Shown piece after piece: positions 21,001-31,460 of a stretch of DNA of 64,000 nucleotides. Below the pieces are notes generated by a model. The model did no database searches. It saw only the letters and a program-made list of their open reading frames with translations, and was not told where the DNA came from. The translations under genes and the position numbers were made by a program. Source of the stretch: Candidatus Odyssella sp. (GTDB taxonomy: Bacteria > Pseudomonadota > Alphaproteobacteria > Paracaedibacterales > Paracaedibacteraceae); contig DYSP01000002.1 in NCBI GenBank assembly GCA_020718185.1, positions 44,061 to 108,060 of the forward strand, in the 5' to 3' direction. Positions within the stretch are counted from its first letter, which is position 1, and each line of letters begins with the position of its first letter.

Positions 21001-21085
21001 TCTCTTTACTCTTTTTGTTCTTCCCCCACTTTGTTATGTGATTAAATCATCTGTTGAACGCATAAAAAACCAAAAAGTTGTATAA
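18038..21085 (+). CDS. RND family efflux permease (AcrB-like)
   Basis: ~1015 aa; VGLVVDDAIVILENI and R/H-rich TM motifs, typical AcrB/AcrD/AcrF layout. Confidence 0.96.
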   Translation: MNFTTYFIKHPVISWVLNGMIVLVGALCLSLLSVREYPTITFPTIMVKTTYPNASAELIETSVTNILEDNLAGVAGLDVINSTSQQGSCMIEMHFQLGTNIDQAMTNVRDAVGLARGQLPQQVNEPIIERKTKTDGPPFIVMALESTAMDFGALTHYANLNLRNNFRSLKGVASCEVWGQPYTYKVLLDPKKLYTFGVNADEIYEAIRKSSLSLPVGKFQNAIPVTLNADLKTTADYQNILIKEKNFEEEVKKQPALFLRSVADIHLTTNDEQFRVRINGKPGLCLAINRTTDANPLDVSTLVNKQIKELQQSLPSDLKLHVITDQTDFVRASLHNIRSSIIEAIVFVLAIVFLFLRSSRATLIPLITIPISLIGSMIFLMIFGFSINIITLLAMILAVGLVVDDAIVILENIARHIEEGLSPLEAAIHGAREMGPAIAAMTLTLTSVYMPVAFIQGAIGQLFIEFSVALAGSVLISGVVALTLSPLMCAKILKSHQHSLWPQIDQFLEKLTNSYSKSLLFIMQRWKIALIAGVTSIGLSLVFANILPREMAPKEDRALIGIWIPPLPGKDMNTLEKKVTALESMIRSTPEALECLSFMGEWGGTVVLPLKPRADRDRSAAEIVNSFRKQATDFPSVDAWPWSWDSGLPGLDNSFGGGDLSVVISTTDTYRHLFNQIQAIKKNIDTHPLFASAHHDLKLDFLSYRIDLNTNLLAKLNLTEKQIAKTIEVFFTGDTSINFSKDGILYPVTIEGKTDPWTLNELYVTNTIGKRISIGSIATLTPTTQPKELKHYNQMRSAILTTELKRGEKIETIMPELLATANKTLPADYKKSWTDAAKIYHESANTMAILFVLAVIFIFAILAIQFENFVDPFIVLLTVPLACAGALAVVWAVGQSMNIYTQVGLITLIGLITKHGILIVEFANQLLRQNIPLIEAIQRAARLRLRPILMTTGAMIFGIIPLILSQDAGFESRRAIGCVLIGGLSFGTLFTLFVLPPLCYVIKSSVERIKNQKVV

Positions 21086-21087
21086 CA

Positions 21088-21867
21088 TCAACTTTGTCGT
21101 TCAACCATCTTTTGTTTGATTTCACCAATAGCTTTGGCTGGATTAAGGCCTTTGGGGCACGTTTTGGTACAATTCATAATGGTATGACAGCGATAAAGCT
21201 TAAAAGGATCTTCCAAATTATCCAGACGCTCTCCTGTATGATCATCGCGGCTATCAGCAATCCAACGATAAGACTGCAATAACGTCGCGGGACCTAGATA
21301 TTTTTCTGGATTCCACCAATAGCTGGGGCAGCTAGTGGTACAGCAAAAACAAAGAATGCATTCCCAAAGCCCATCTAATTTCGCGCGATCTTCTTCACTT
21401 TGTAATCTTTCCCTCGCCGGGGCTGGAGTATCACTTTGCAACCATGGCTTGACAGAAGTATATTGTGCATACGCCAACGTTAAATCAGGAATTAAATCTT
21501 TTACAACGGACATATGTGGCAACGGATTAATTTTAACAACTCCACTCACCTCTTCAATTGGTTTTGTACAAGCAAGGGTATTGGTTCCATCGATATTCAT
21601 AGCACAACTGCCGCAAATTCCCTCACGGCAAGAACGACGAAACGCAAGCGTTGTATCTGTATCATTCTTAATTTTAATCAAGGCATCCAATACCATTGGG
21701 CCGCATTGATCCATATCAACATCATAAACATCATAGCGAGGATTTTCATCTACGTCCGGGTTCCATCGATAAATTTGAAAGCGCTTGACGTTTTTTTCTT
21801 GCCCTGTCATTGGATAATGTTTGCCCTCTAAAATACGAGATTTTGCAGGAAGCCTTAATTCAACCAT
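21088..21867 (-). CDS. sdhB: Succinate dehydrogenase iron-sulfur subunit
   Basis: [47 protein letters not shown] Fe-S motifs. Confidence 0.98.
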   Translation of the reverse strand: MVELRLPAKSRILEGKHYPMTGQEKNVKRFQIYRWNPDVDENPRYDVYDVDMDQCGPMVLDALIKIKNDTDTTLAFRRSCREGICGSCAMNIDGTNTLACTKPIEEVSGVVKINPLPHMSVVKDLIPDLTLAYAQYTSVKPWLQSDTPAPARERLQSEEDRAKLDGLWECILCFCCTTSCPSYWWNPEKYLGPATLLQSYRWIADSRDDHTGERLDNLEDPFKLYRCHTIMNCTKTCPKGLNPAKAIGEIKQKMVERQS

Positions 21868-21879
21868 ATCAACATTCCT

Positions 21880-23661
21880 CTAATAAACACGTTTTGCCGG
21901 TGGAATTGGCTCAATATCCGCTGTAAGAGTATGAAGATGAACAGCTCGTTCCCCTAAGACAACGCTATTATCAGCATTTAACCAGCTTAAAGTATGCTTC
22001 ATCCAAGACTCATCATCTCGTTCTGGATAGTCTTCTCGTGCATGAGCGCCGCGACTTTCTTTTCGATTCAGTGCCGATGCTAATGTCACTGTTGCTTGCG
22101 ATAAAAGATTATCAAGTTCCAAGGCTTCCATTAAATCTGTATTCCAAATTAAAGATCGATCATTCACTTCTAAACTGGTCATGCAATCTTTAACATTTTG
22201 TAAATTTTTTACTCCTTCACTCAGTAATTTTTCATCACGAAAGACAGCGCAGTGCGTTTGCATCAAACGTTGCATCTGCAGACGAATCGACCCTGTTTTA
22301 TATTTCCCATTGGCATAGCGAATTTGGTGAAAACGATCCAAGGCTTTTGTCTCCAGCCCTTCCGGCAATAAATCATGATCTTGATGAAGTTTAATTAATT
22401 CTTTGGCTCGCAGTGCAGCAGCGCGGCCAAATACGATCAAATCTAGCAATGAATTTGTGCCCAGACGGTTGGCGCCATGAACAGAAACGCAGGCCGCTTC
22501 ACCAATTGCCATCAATCCTGGTACAATTGTGCCATTACCATCTTTCATCACTTCGGCATGATAATTTGTGGGAATTCCTCCCATATTATAATGAACAGTC
22601 GGCAAAACGGGGATGGGATCTCGCGTTACGTCAACGCCAGCAAAAATTTTCGCTGTCTCCGAAATGCCTGGCAATCGTTCATGCAGCAAATGAGGATCTA
22701 AATGTTCTAAATGTAAATGAATATGATCTTTATGAGCACCTACACCACGCCCTTCAAGAATTTCAATGGTCATCGCTCGGCTTACTACATCTCGTGAGGC
22801 AAGATCTTTGGCATTCGGCGCATAACGTTCCATAAATCGTTCCCCAGCACTGTTGGTTAAATATCCGCCTTCTCCACGCGCGCCTTCTGTAATCAAACAA
22901 CCAGACCCATAAATGCCTGTTGGATGAAATTGAATAAATTCCATATCTTGCAGTGGTAATCCAGCTCGAAGGATCATCCCATTGCCATCACCTGTACACG
23001 TATGAGCAGAAGTGCATGAGAAAAAAGCCCGACCATAACCACCTGTGGCAAGCACAACAGTGTGTGCTTGAAATCGGTGAATAGTCCCATCATCCAAGTT
23101 CCAAGCAACAACACCACGACAACGCCCTTCGGCATCCATCATCAAATCTAAGGCAAAATATTCAATGAAAAACTCAGATTGATGTTTAAGACATTGCTGA
23201 TAAAGCGTATGTAAAATAGCATGCCCCGTCCGGTCGGCCGCCGCACAAGCACGTTTAGCCATCGATTCACCATGACGAACCGTGTGCCCACCAAATGGGC
23301 GTTGATAGATTGTGCCATCAGGTGTTCTCGAAAATGGCACACCGTAATGTTCTAGCTCAACAACAGCCGGTACTGCATTGCGGCACATATATTCAATGGC
23401 ATCTTGATCTCCCAACCAATCAGAGCCTTTAATCGTATCGTAAAAATGGTAACGCCAGTCATCCCCATCACCCATGTTATTAAGAGCTGCACCAATGCCT
23501 CCTTGTGCTGCAACTGTGTGACTGCGAGTAGGGAAAACCTTGGTGATACATGCTGTCTTTAAACCTGCTGCCGACATACCCAGTGTTGCACGCAGTCCCG
23601 CCCCACCAGCACCAACAACAACCACATCGAATTTGTGATCAATAATTTTATAGTCTGTCAT
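21880..23661 (-). CDS. sdhA: Succinate dehydrogenase flavoprotein subunit
   Basis: [50 protein letters not shown]. Confidence 0.99.
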   Translation of the reverse strand: MTDYKIIDHKFDVVVVGAGGAGLRATLGMSAAGLKTACITKVFPTRSHTVAAQGGIGAALNNMGDGDDWRYHFYDTIKGSDWLGDQDAIEYMCRNAVPAVVELEHYGVPFSRTPDGTIYQRPFGGHTVRHGESMAKRACAAADRTGHAILHTLYQQCLKHQSEFFIEYFALDLMMDAEGRCRGVVAWNLDDGTIHRFQAHTVVLATGGYGRAFFSCTSAHTCTGDGNGMILRAGLPLQDMEFIQFHPTGIYGSGCLITEGARGEGGYLTNSAGERFMERYAPNAKDLASRDVVSRAMTIEILEGRGVGAHKDHIHLHLEHLDPHLLHERLPGISETAKIFAGVDVTRDPIPVLPTVHYNMGGIPTNYHAEVMKDGNGTIVPGLMAIGEAACVSVHGANRLGTNSLLDLIVFGRAAALRAKELIKLHQDHDLLPEGLETKALDRFHQIRYANGKYKTGSIRLQMQRLMQTHCAVFRDEKLLSEGVKNLQNVKDCMTSLEVNDRSLIWNTDLMEALELDNLLSQATVTLASALNRKESRGAHAREDYPERDDESWMKHTLSWLNADNSVVLGERAVHLHTLTADIEPIPPAKRVY

Positions 23662-24062
23662 TGAATATTGCCTTCGCCAAGCAATAAGATTTTAATAAGA
23701 AAAAAAAGAGAAATCGTAGGTAAGCCAATCATTACCATCTTTAAAACAACAAGATTAGCATACCGCCACTTTGGCGTATGAACATAGTCTTCCACAATAA
23801 TCTGCAAGCCTAAAACCGCATGATAGCTGACTGCGACAACAAATAAAAACATAAACCCTGCCGTCCAAGGATTAGCCAGCCACGTCACAATATCAGCATA
23901 AGAATCGTCACCATGACACGCTAAGCTATAAACCAGCCATAACCCTAAAAATACTAATGCAATAGCAGATATTCGTTGATGAATCCAGTGATGTACACCA
24001 TCATGGGCTGTGCCTAATCCTTTGGCTTTTGCAAGGGGTGTTTGAAAATCTCTTTGAGTCAT
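23658..24062 (-). CDS. sdhD: Succinate dehydrogenase membrane anchor subunit
   Basis: Small 3-TM protein between sdhA and sdh[20 protein letters not shown] motif. Confidence 0.92.
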   Translation of the reverse strand: MTQRDFQTPLAKAKGLGTAHDGVHHWIHQRISAIALVFLGLWLVYSLACHGDDSYADIVTWLANPWTAGFMFLFVVAVSYHAVLGLQIIVEDYVHTPKWRYANLVVLKMVMIGLPTISLFFLIKILLLGEGNIQ

Positions 24063-24069
24063 TTGATAC

Positions 24070-24447
24070 CTATATTATTATCGTTATTAACGTCATTAGT
24101 ATGGCCGCACCCATCACCAACCATCCAGTAATCGTGACGACTTTCAATGAAAAACCATATCCCATATCCCAAGCTAAATGACGAATTCCATTAGCCAAAT
24201 GATAATAAAATCCAAAAAGGCATAAGATTAAAATTACCTGTCCCAACCAACTCTTAAAAAAACTTAAAGCAATGCCATATGCTTCAGCATTAGTGGCAAT
24301 AGCGCCCAACCAATAAAAAAGAAAGAACATGCCAACACTAAGACCAATGCCTGTTATCCGATGTGTAATCGATAAAACAGACGTAATTTGAGGTTTATAA
24401 ATTTGTAAGTGTGGGGATAGTGGGCGATGAGGTGGCTGCATTGACAT
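24070..24447 (-). CDS. sdhC: Succinate dehydrogenase cytochrome b556 subunit
   Basis: RPLSPHLQIYKPQITSVLSITHRITGIGLSVG and HLANGIRHLAWDMG motifs. Confidence 0.96.
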   Translation of the reverse strand: MSMQPPHRPLSPHLQIYKPQITSVLSITHRITGIGLSVGMFFLFYWLGAIATNAEAYGIALSFFKSWLGQVILILCLFGFYYHLANGIRHLAWDMGYGFSLKVVTITGWLVMGAAILMTLITIII

Positions 24448-24629
24448 TAAATTTTAGCAAAATTATTTGATAACTTTAATTATTGTATGTTTTATGACGC
24501 TGCAGGTCAACCCCATTAGAAATTCTAAAAAATAAACAAAAAAATTTTTTCAGCGCTATTGTAAAATATAAAATGATACTTAAATAGGGTTTATGAAACA
24601 GTTCATTTCACTAACAATCAGGAATTAAA

Positions 24630-25415
24630 ATGACAAATATTTCATTAACAAAAACTCTAACACTCGCGATGGTTAGCCACCTTGCGATTACAACAGCTTC
24701 ATTTGGCGCTGATTTAAATGAGGCAATCGATCTTGCTCCAATAACTAAAACAGTTGAGCAAGTTAAAGACCAAGATTCTGTAATCATTGACATCGAAAAC
24801 CAACTACCAGCTCAACAACTCAGCACAAAGCAAATTTTAGACGAAAAAGGCAAAGAAGCCTCCACAGCTTTTAAAATGCTTGATACTGGTATTAAGTACG
24901 GAATTGTTGCCGGTGGCATTGCAGCTGGTGCAGGTCTTGCTTGGTTTTATGGCCCAGCTCTTGCTTTTACTGCAGCTTATAAAACAAGTATATTTTTAGC
25001 TACTGCTGCTACAACACCCACCTGGTATGCTTATAAATTTGTTGTTGAACCCGCAGCTATTGATGCAGGTATCTATTTCGCAACATCTCCTCTTGTTCAA
25101 ACAGCGATTGGTGCAGCTGCTTCTGGACTTGGGTATGGCTTCGGCAAAATAGGCTGTGCAACTTATGAAGGTGTAAAATATACTGTTGGCACAGGCATTC
25201 CTACAATAGCAAAGTTTACCGCAGAAACCACATATTCTGCTGTTTCAACAGTTGGTACAGCGACATATAATACTGGTGCTTATCTTGCGCCAAAAATTAG
25301 CAACGCTGCTTATACTGTTGCGTCAACAGCAGCAAACACAGCTTCTTCTTTTGCAAGTTCTGCATGGAATTGGTGGTCAGGTGCAAAATCAGTTGCCTCA
25401 GTATTACCTATATAA
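24630..25415 (+). CDS. Hypothetical secreted Ala/Gly/Thr-rich protein
   Basis: Signal peptide (MTNISLTKTLTLAMVSHLAITTASFGAD), then long small-residue hydrophobic/amphipathic stretches; no recognised family. Confidence 0.75.
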   Translation: MTNISLTKTLTLAMVSHLAITTASFGADLNEAIDLAPITKTVEQVKDQDSVIIDIENQLPAQQLSTKQILDEKGKEASTAFKMLDTGIKYGIVAGGIAAGAGLAWFYGPALAFTAAYKTSIFLATAATTPTWYAYKFVVEPAAIDAGIYFATSPLVQTAIGAAASGLGYGFGKIGCATYEGVKYTVGTGIPTIAKFTAETTYSAVSTVGTATYNTGAYLAPKISNAAYTVASTAANTASSFASSAWNWWSGAKSVASVLPI

Positions 25416-25446
25416 TAAAAATAATATAAAATAAAATCTCACCTTT

Positions 25447-25478
25447 ATCCCCGTCTAGGCTAGGCGGGGATATTTTTT
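25447..25478 (+). terminator. Rho-independent terminator after the 24.6 kb gene
   Basis: ATCCCCGTCTAGGCTAGGCGGGGAT hairpin followed by ATTTTTTT. Confidence 0.85.
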
Positions 25479-25503
25479 TATACGAGTCATTACATAATAG
25501 TCT

Positions 25504-26721
25504 CTATACTGGATAAAACACATTTCCTAACTCACAAAGCACAACAATTATACCTACAGCAAAGACAAATATCCGCAAACTTTTATAAGTTGTGCATTGA
25601 TAAAAAACCTTTTTGATAGGCATTTTATCTGCTTTCCCCAATAGATAAATAGGCAGAAAAATAGCAATGATTGTTAAGATTAAACCTGCAAATCCAAGTG
25701 CCCGAATAAAAACATCTGGTATAAGCATCCCAACCAATAACGGCGGCACCAATGTCAAAAGCAAAATAAACGGACGATTAATTAAAGATGGTGGCAAATG
25801 CTGATCCCAAAAACTAATAATCGCTAATCCTACACCAATTGCCGATGTTAAAATGGCAAGAAGCCCGACAACCCAGCTAAGAGGCTGCAACCACGAAAAT
25901 CCCGTGGCTTGATTCAACGCTTGCATCAATTGGCCTAATTCGGCTTTTTGAGTGAGTAACACTTGATAAAACTCAGGTGATTTTATATACAAAATAGACA
26001 GCGTAACAAACACCCAAGAAACATAAGCAACCAGAGGAATAAGACTTCCCCAAAAAAAGGCTTTTTTCAAAGCAATCGCATCGTATTCACAATAAACCAC
26101 CATCATATTTTGAATGATATGATAGCCAAAAGATGTAAAAATAACAGGAATAGCAATTTGCCACACCGTATATTGTTGCCAGTTTGAGACAATAGAAACG
26201 AAATGCGTTATTCTTAATTCTTCACTAAGTCCCGCCATTAAAACAATTATTGCACCTAACATCACGATAAATAAAACGCGATTATGATGGTCAACCCAAC
26301 GCAAATTGCCCATTAAAATAAGAATAATTAACGCCGTCATGATAGAAAATGATGGACAATAATCAAAAATCTGCCCCATCGAATGTTGATTTAAAAAAGT
26401 TTCCAGGACAGAAGCACCACCAAACAAATAAGCTGCCATTAACGCATAAGTTAATATAAGCAGACTCGCATCTCCTATAATCTTAGCAACTGACCCACTG
26501 AAAAATTGTCCAAGCCCGCCAAGAGTCATTCCTTTTCCTGCACGAAGATTTAATTCAAGGCCGTATAATCCAGCTAAATACATAACAAACCATATAATAA
26601 CCATGGCTGCTGTTCCTCCAATCAATCCCAATGCCGAAATTGTTAAGGGAAGCGCTAACATTCCAGCACCAATGGTTGTTCCTGCCACCAAGCAGGCAGC
26701 ACCAATTGTCTTTGAGGACAT
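25504..26721 (-). CDS. Aromatic amino acid permease (HAAAP, TyrP/Mtr-like)
   Basis: IGAACLVAGTTIGAGMLALPLTISALGLIGG N-terminus, 11-12 TM. Confidence 0.9.
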   Translation of the reverse strand: MSSKTIGAACLVAGTTIGAGMLALPLTISALGLIGGTAAMVIIWFVMYLAGLYGLELNLRAGKGMTLGGLGQFFSGSVAKIIGDASLLILTYALMAAYLFGGASVLETFLNQHSMGQIFDYCPSFSIMTALIILILMGNLRWVDHHNRVLFIVMLGAIIVLMAGLSEELRITHFVSIVSNWQQYTVWQIAIPVIFTSFGYHIIQNMMVVYCEYDAIALKKAFFWGSLIPLVAYVSWVFVTLSILYIKSPEFYQVLLTQKAELGQLMQALNQATGFSWLQPLSWVVGLLAILTSAIGVGLAIISFWDQHLPPSLINRPFILLLTLVPPLLVGMLIPDVFIRALGFAGLILTIIAIFLPIYLLGKADKMPIKKVFYQCTTYKSLRIFVFAVGIIVVLCELGNVFYPV

Positions 26722-26916
26722 AACATCACTCCTTATGAAATTTTAAATATATATATGAGATAATGAAGGGAATAGGTTATTTAATTGCGCTGCTTAAGCG
26801 CAAAATAGAGTTTCGTCGTATAAAAAATAGAATTAATAGAAATAATCACAAAAGAAACTCCTTTTTTTAAACTTAATAAATAGCATCAATTCTGTCAAGT
26901 TTTATGTATGATTTTC

Positions 26917-28254
26917 TCATGATCTAAAAGTTGCATTATCAAAAAATGTATCTAGTCCTCGTCCATGGAAATAAAGAACATTCCCCAAAATTCCTGTTTG
27001 AATAGCTGTTTCAGAATCGCATTTTGTAAGAACAATTTTGTCATGGCCTACTGTTTCAACAATACTCTTTAACTTACCAAGGTTATTGACAAAGTTACTG
27101 CTCCAAACAAATTTCAACGAATCGATAGCCAATTTCGTAAAATTAATATAGTCAATATGATGAACAGTCAGACCACAAAGACCAAGATGACATCCTTTTT
27201 CATGAAGCATTTTTAAAGCATAATCAAAGGCTTCTGGATGCACCATAAAATCAACCACATCTACATCAAATGTTAATTTTTTTGTCGGCGTTGAGTGACG
27301 AAGAAAATTTTGAAATGTCGACGTTACAAGGGTTCGCAAATTTAGATTCACATTAATGGCCGGCACATTTTTTTGATCCATAAATCCTGGCAAGCTTTGA
27401 AGAACTTGTTTATCTACATAAAATCCAATTTGACGAAACAACCAAATATTTGCAGCTAAAGGTTCATTAACTTTAAGGTATGCTTGCAAGGCATCTAAAG
27501 AAATATAGTAATGATAGGATTGAACTGTCGGATTACAATCTTTATCAAATGCTACAATCGGTTCTCGTTTTAAAAAAATACTAATATCCGAACTTTTAAT
27601 ACTATTTTCAATAAGAGACAGTGTTTCAAGATTGATTCCCGAAATCAACAGCGGGACTTTATTTGCATCTGTACCGGTTAGATCGCCTAAATCCTTATTG
27701 TTATACATAGGATTTTGATCAATATTTATCATCATTTCTTGAAATTCAGGAAATTTATGCTTTAAAGGATGAAAAGCGTAAAAAGGCTCAGATTTTAAGT
27801 TGCTATTAATAAAAGAGTCTGTAAATAACATTCGCCTAAACTGGCTTAAGCATCTTTCAACTAAAATCATTGAGGTATTAAGAGAAATATAAACTAAATC
27901 ATCATTTTTAAGAATAAATGCTTTTCCTGCAAGTGGTGCAAAAACTTGCTTCAATCGAGAAAAAATTTCTAAAATCTGGAGCGGTTGGTGATCATAAGGT
28001 AATAATTCTGACAAATAAAAATGGATAGCAAGTCCTTTTTCTGCCTTATGACTTACTGAATTCAAGTACGGTATAATACTTGGAAGATTTGAATTAGTCT
28101 GTGATGATGGTGATTGAGAATCCATTATTACCTTAAATTTTATATCACTTTTCTGTTTCCATAATGCTTGACAGAAACTAATAAACAGTAAAGATATCAA
28201 AAAGCTTCGCACTATTAAAAAATTTGACTCGCTTTTCATAAAAAAATTGATCAA
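26917..28254 (-). CDS. Membrane-anchored protein with degenerate EAL-like C-terminal domain
   Basis: REPIVAFD..., AINVNLNLRTL, LTFDVDVVDFMVHPEAFDYALKMLHEKGCHLGLCGLTV, IDSLKFVWSSNFV, VGHDKIVLTKCDSETAIQTGILGNVLYFHGRGLDTFF align in order with EAL landmarks but lack catalytic residues. Confidence 0.6.
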   Translation of the reverse strand: MINFFMKSESNFLIVRSFLISLLFISFCQALWKQKSDIKFKVIMDSQSPSSQTNSNLPSIIPYLNSVSHKAEKGLAIHFYLSELLPYDHQPLQILEIFSRLKQVFAPLAGKAFILKNDDLVYISLNTSMILVERCLSQFRRMLFTDSFINSNLKSEPFYAFHPLKHKFPEFQEMMINIDQNPMYNNKDLGDLTGTDANKVPLLISGINLETLSLIENSIKSSDISIFLKREPIVAFDKDCNPTVQSYHYYISLDALQAYLKVNEPLAANIWLFRQIGFYVDKQVLQSLPGFMDQKNVPAINVNLNLRTLVTSTFQNFLRHSTPTKKLTFDVDVVDFMVHPEAFDYALKMLHEKGCHLGLCGLTVHHIDYINFTKLAIDSLKFVWSSNFVNNLGKLKSIVETVGHDKIVLTKCDSETAIQTGILGNVLYFHGRGLDTFFDNATFRS

Positions 28255-28289
28255 AATGCCTTGATAGAAACAACAGATGTCTAATAAAA

Positions 28290-29501
28290 ATGATGGAAAA
28301 AATGCTTGCTCAACGGTTATCTTTTATAAAACCTTCCCCTACTCTTGCCATGTCAGCAAAAGCAGCACAAATGAAAGCCCAAGGAATTAATGTCATTAAC
28401 CTCAGTGCTGGGGAACCCGACTTTGATACACCTGATTTTATTAAACAAGCCGCTACAAAAGCCATGGCGGATGGGATGACTAAATACACAGCCGTTGATG
28501 GTCTACCTGCCCTTAAAAAGGCTATTCAGAAAAAATTCTTGAATGACAATCAACTAAAATATGAACTAGATGAATTAGTTGTTTCAACAGGTGGCAAACA
28601 AGTGTTGTTTAATGCTTTGATGGCAACCATCAATGAAGGCGATGAAGTCATTATACCTGCTCCTTATTGGGTTTCTTACCCAGATATAACCGCATTATTT
28701 GGAGGCATACCGATCAGTGTTAATTGCCTTCAAGAAAATGCATTTAAGCTCACACCCGCACAGCTTGATCAGGCCATTACGCCACGAACAAAATGGTTAA
28801 TATTGAACTCTCCTTCTAATCCTACAGGTGAAGTTTATAGCAAAGAAGAACTGATTGCCCTTGGTAACGTTCTTTTAAAACACCCCCATGTTTGGGTGCT
28901 CTGTGATGATATTTATGAATATCTGGTTTACGATGGTCTTCGTTTCCACACGCTTGCCTCTGTGATACCTGAATTAAAAGATCGAATTCTGATTGTGAAT
29001 GGCGTTTCTAAATCCTATTCGATGACAGGATGGCGCATTGGTTATGGTGCCGGCCCCCGCCCTCTTATTAAAGCGATGGGAATGTTGCAATCTCAAAGCA
29101 CATCTAATGCCTGTACAATTGCTCAATGCGCAACTATTGAAGCCTTATCATCCGATTTGTCATTTTTAAATGATTGGAAAAAACAATTCGAAACACGCCG
29201 AAATTTTATTCATACTGAAATTAATAAAATTCCCGGACTTTCGGCTCGAAAATCTGGCGGTGCCTTTTATCTTTATATTGATTGTGCAGGGATTATTGGT
29301 AAAACAACACCGACAGGCTCAATCCTTACCTGCGATAACGATGTGGCCGAATATTTGCTTGATCATGCTCGCGTTGCGGTCGTTAGTGGCAAAGCTTTTG
29401 GCCTGACACCCTATTTTCGTATTTCATATGCAACGTCCATGGAAACACTTACTACCGCGGCTGAGCGAATGAGGGCAGCTATAGCTGCATTAAAAAGTTG
29501 A
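28290..29501 (+). CDS. aspC: Pyridoxal-phosphate aspartate aminotransferase (class I)
   Basis: INLSAGEPDFDTPDFIKQAA, NSPSNPTGEVYS, NGVSKSYSMTGWRIGYGAGP. Confidence 0.95.
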   Translation: MMEKMLAQRLSFIKPSPTLAMSAKAAQMKAQGINVINLSAGEPDFDTPDFIKQAATKAMADGMTKYTAVDGLPALKKAIQKKFLNDNQLKYELDELVVSTGGKQVLFNALMATINEGDEVIIPAPYWVSYPDITALFGGIPISVNCLQENAFKLTPAQLDQAITPRTKWLILNSPSNPTGEVYSKEELIALGNVLLKHPHVWVLCDDIYEYLVYDGLRFHTLASVIPELKDRILIVNGVSKSYSMTGWRIGYGAGPRPLIKAMGMLQSQSTSNACTIAQCATIEALSSDLSFLNDWKKQFETRRNFIHTEINKIPGLSARKSGGAFYLYIDCAGIIGKTTPTGSILTCDNDVAEYLLDHARVAVVSGKAFGLTPYFRISYATSMETLTTAAERMRAAIAALKS

Positions 29502-29566
29502 AAAATAATAAAAAATTAAGAAAATTAACGGTAAGATAGAAAAAATATCAAAAGAGTTCAGAGTTA

Positions 29567-30441
29567 ATGGACTTAGAATTGCTGAAAAATTTGCGATCGT
29601 TGCCGAAGAAGGAAGCCTGACGAAGGTTGCTAACCGCTTAAATACAACGCAATCTGCCTTAAGTCGAGCGATGAGTTTGTTTGAGCATCGTGTTAAAACT
29701 GATCTTTTTATTAGACATTCTCGCGGCATAGAACTAACAACTCAAGGTGAACGCCTTCATACCTTTGCCAAAAAAATGATTCACGAAGCAGAGGTGTTTG
29801 AGAAGTCATTTCATGAAAATATTGATGAAGTGGAAGGTGAATTAAAAATTATGACTACGCCTCATCTAGGATCAGAATGGTTGCTGCCAAAACTAAAAAA
29901 GTTCGGTGAGGATTATCCAAAGATTAAGATTAAAATAATGTTAAGGAATGGTAAAGATATCGTGGTAGAGGAAGCTGATATTGGTATTTCTTCAGCAATT
30001 CCTCATGCACCTCATTTAATACAAGAATATCTTTTTTCGGCAAATATAGCTTTGTTTGCCAGTAAAGAATACCTTGAAAAGCACGGCACTCCTCAAACTG
30101 TTAATGATTTAGATCATCATCAACTCATTACTTACGGCGGCAATACTTTTAATCCTTACGGAAATAAAAGTTGGGTTTTAAGCTTAGGCAAAGGCTTGAA
30201 TGAACCATCTAGAAAATCTCATTTAGAGGTTAATTCTTTACAAGAATTAATTAAAAGCACCTTGTTGGGAATGGGTATCATTGAGGCACCCAACGATCAA
30301 TCAGTTTTAAATTTTCCTGAATTGATTAGAGTACTACCAAGGAAACGTGGCCCATTGCTGAAAATTTATTATGTTTTTTCTCAAAGGCGAAAAAATTCTA
30401 AAAAAATAAAATTACTTCTTGAATATTTGAAGGAAAACTAA
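29567..30441 (+). pseudogene. LysR-family regulator with apparent N-terminal frameshift
   Basis: ATG 29567 reads MDLELLKN then must shift frame near 29584-29592 to continue FAIVAEEGSLTKVANRLNTTQSALSRAMSLFEHRVKTDLFIR; remainder intact to 30441. Confidence 0.72.
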
Positions 30442-30863
30442 TCTTCAAATATCTTTAAACTAATTTTTTAGAAATAAGTATACAATGATATGGATGAGTT
30501 TTAGTGTTTTCAATATGCACCTGCTGCATCTATTTTTCCTTTTTATTATTAAAGATATTTTCTACATTAACTTAATGAGATTAACAAAAATTCATATCAC
30601 CTATAGCAAAATCTCATATATTCTAGCGACGATAAAAAATCTTATAAATTCTCAACAAAAAAATTTTTTAATTCTCTTTTTACTGCATTTTTCATCTGAA
30701 ATAAATCTATAAAAATTTATTTTCCTAAATTTTACAAAGTTTTTCAAAAAAAACGTATTGCTATGTAAAATTTTGAGAGGAGCTATGATTCCTAAGAGGC
30801 TGTAAGAAATCAACAGTTTCCCTTACATATACCCCACAACAATGCTTACAAATAGGAAACAGG

Positions 30864-31460
30864 ATGCGGGATATTAACCTAAAAGAAATCACTCAAGGAT
30901 TAGAGGGAGATGATCTTACTTTTTCTTATACTCTTAAAAAGTCACTAATAAAGAATGGAATGAGTTTCATTCTTCAACAACAAGAAACCGGATTTTCTTT
31001 AACGATTCAACTGAAAGAAATAGATGATGCATTGAGTGTGACGAAATTTTCGTTGGTTGAGAAATCTAATCTTGAACAGCAAAGTTTATCTTTATACGAT
31101 GCCGCGGTGGTGGAAATTGTCTTACAAGCGCTAGATTTATTATTCATGGTGGCTGACCATGTTGACCAACCCGAAATAGCGTTTATCATCTCAAAAGATG
31201 AGGCAATCCATTTATCGGCGTTTACGTGTTTTTTTGATGTGCATTGCATCCTTCAAACAGTTTCGCAAGATTATGATATGTTTGTTAATAAAACAGAAAT
31301 TCTGAAAACAACCGTCCGACGCGAGCTGTGGCAACGTCAAGGATACGACCGTTACTTGCGTAATTATTTGCAAAATCGCCAAAAAGGGCATGTTTTTTCA
31401 GAAGCAGAATTTATCCCAGCGCCCCAGCAACCCTCAAACATCATTGCCTTTCCCCTATGA
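30864..31460 (+). CDS. Hypothetical protein, translationally coupled to downstream XRE regulator
   Basis: 198 aa ORF, ATGA overlap with the next ORF. Confidence 0.75.
   Translation: MRDINLKEITQGLEGDDLTFSYTLKKSLIKNGMSFILQQQETGFSLTIQLKEIDDALSVTKFSLVEKSNLEQQSLSLYDAAVVEIVLQALDLLFMVADHVDQPEIAFIISKDEAIHLSAFTCFFDVHCILQTVSQDYDMFVNKTEILKTTVRRELWQRQGYDRYLRNYLQNRQKGHVFSEAEFIPAPQQPSNIIAFPL

Noticed and set aside
22413-22835. 140-aa plus-strand ORF
   Set aside because: Antisense to sdhA; composition not protein-like.
30485-30712. 75-aa ORF in AT-rich intergenic region
   Set aside because: Low-complexity hydrophobic translation expected by chance in very AT-rich sequence; no SD or homology cue.
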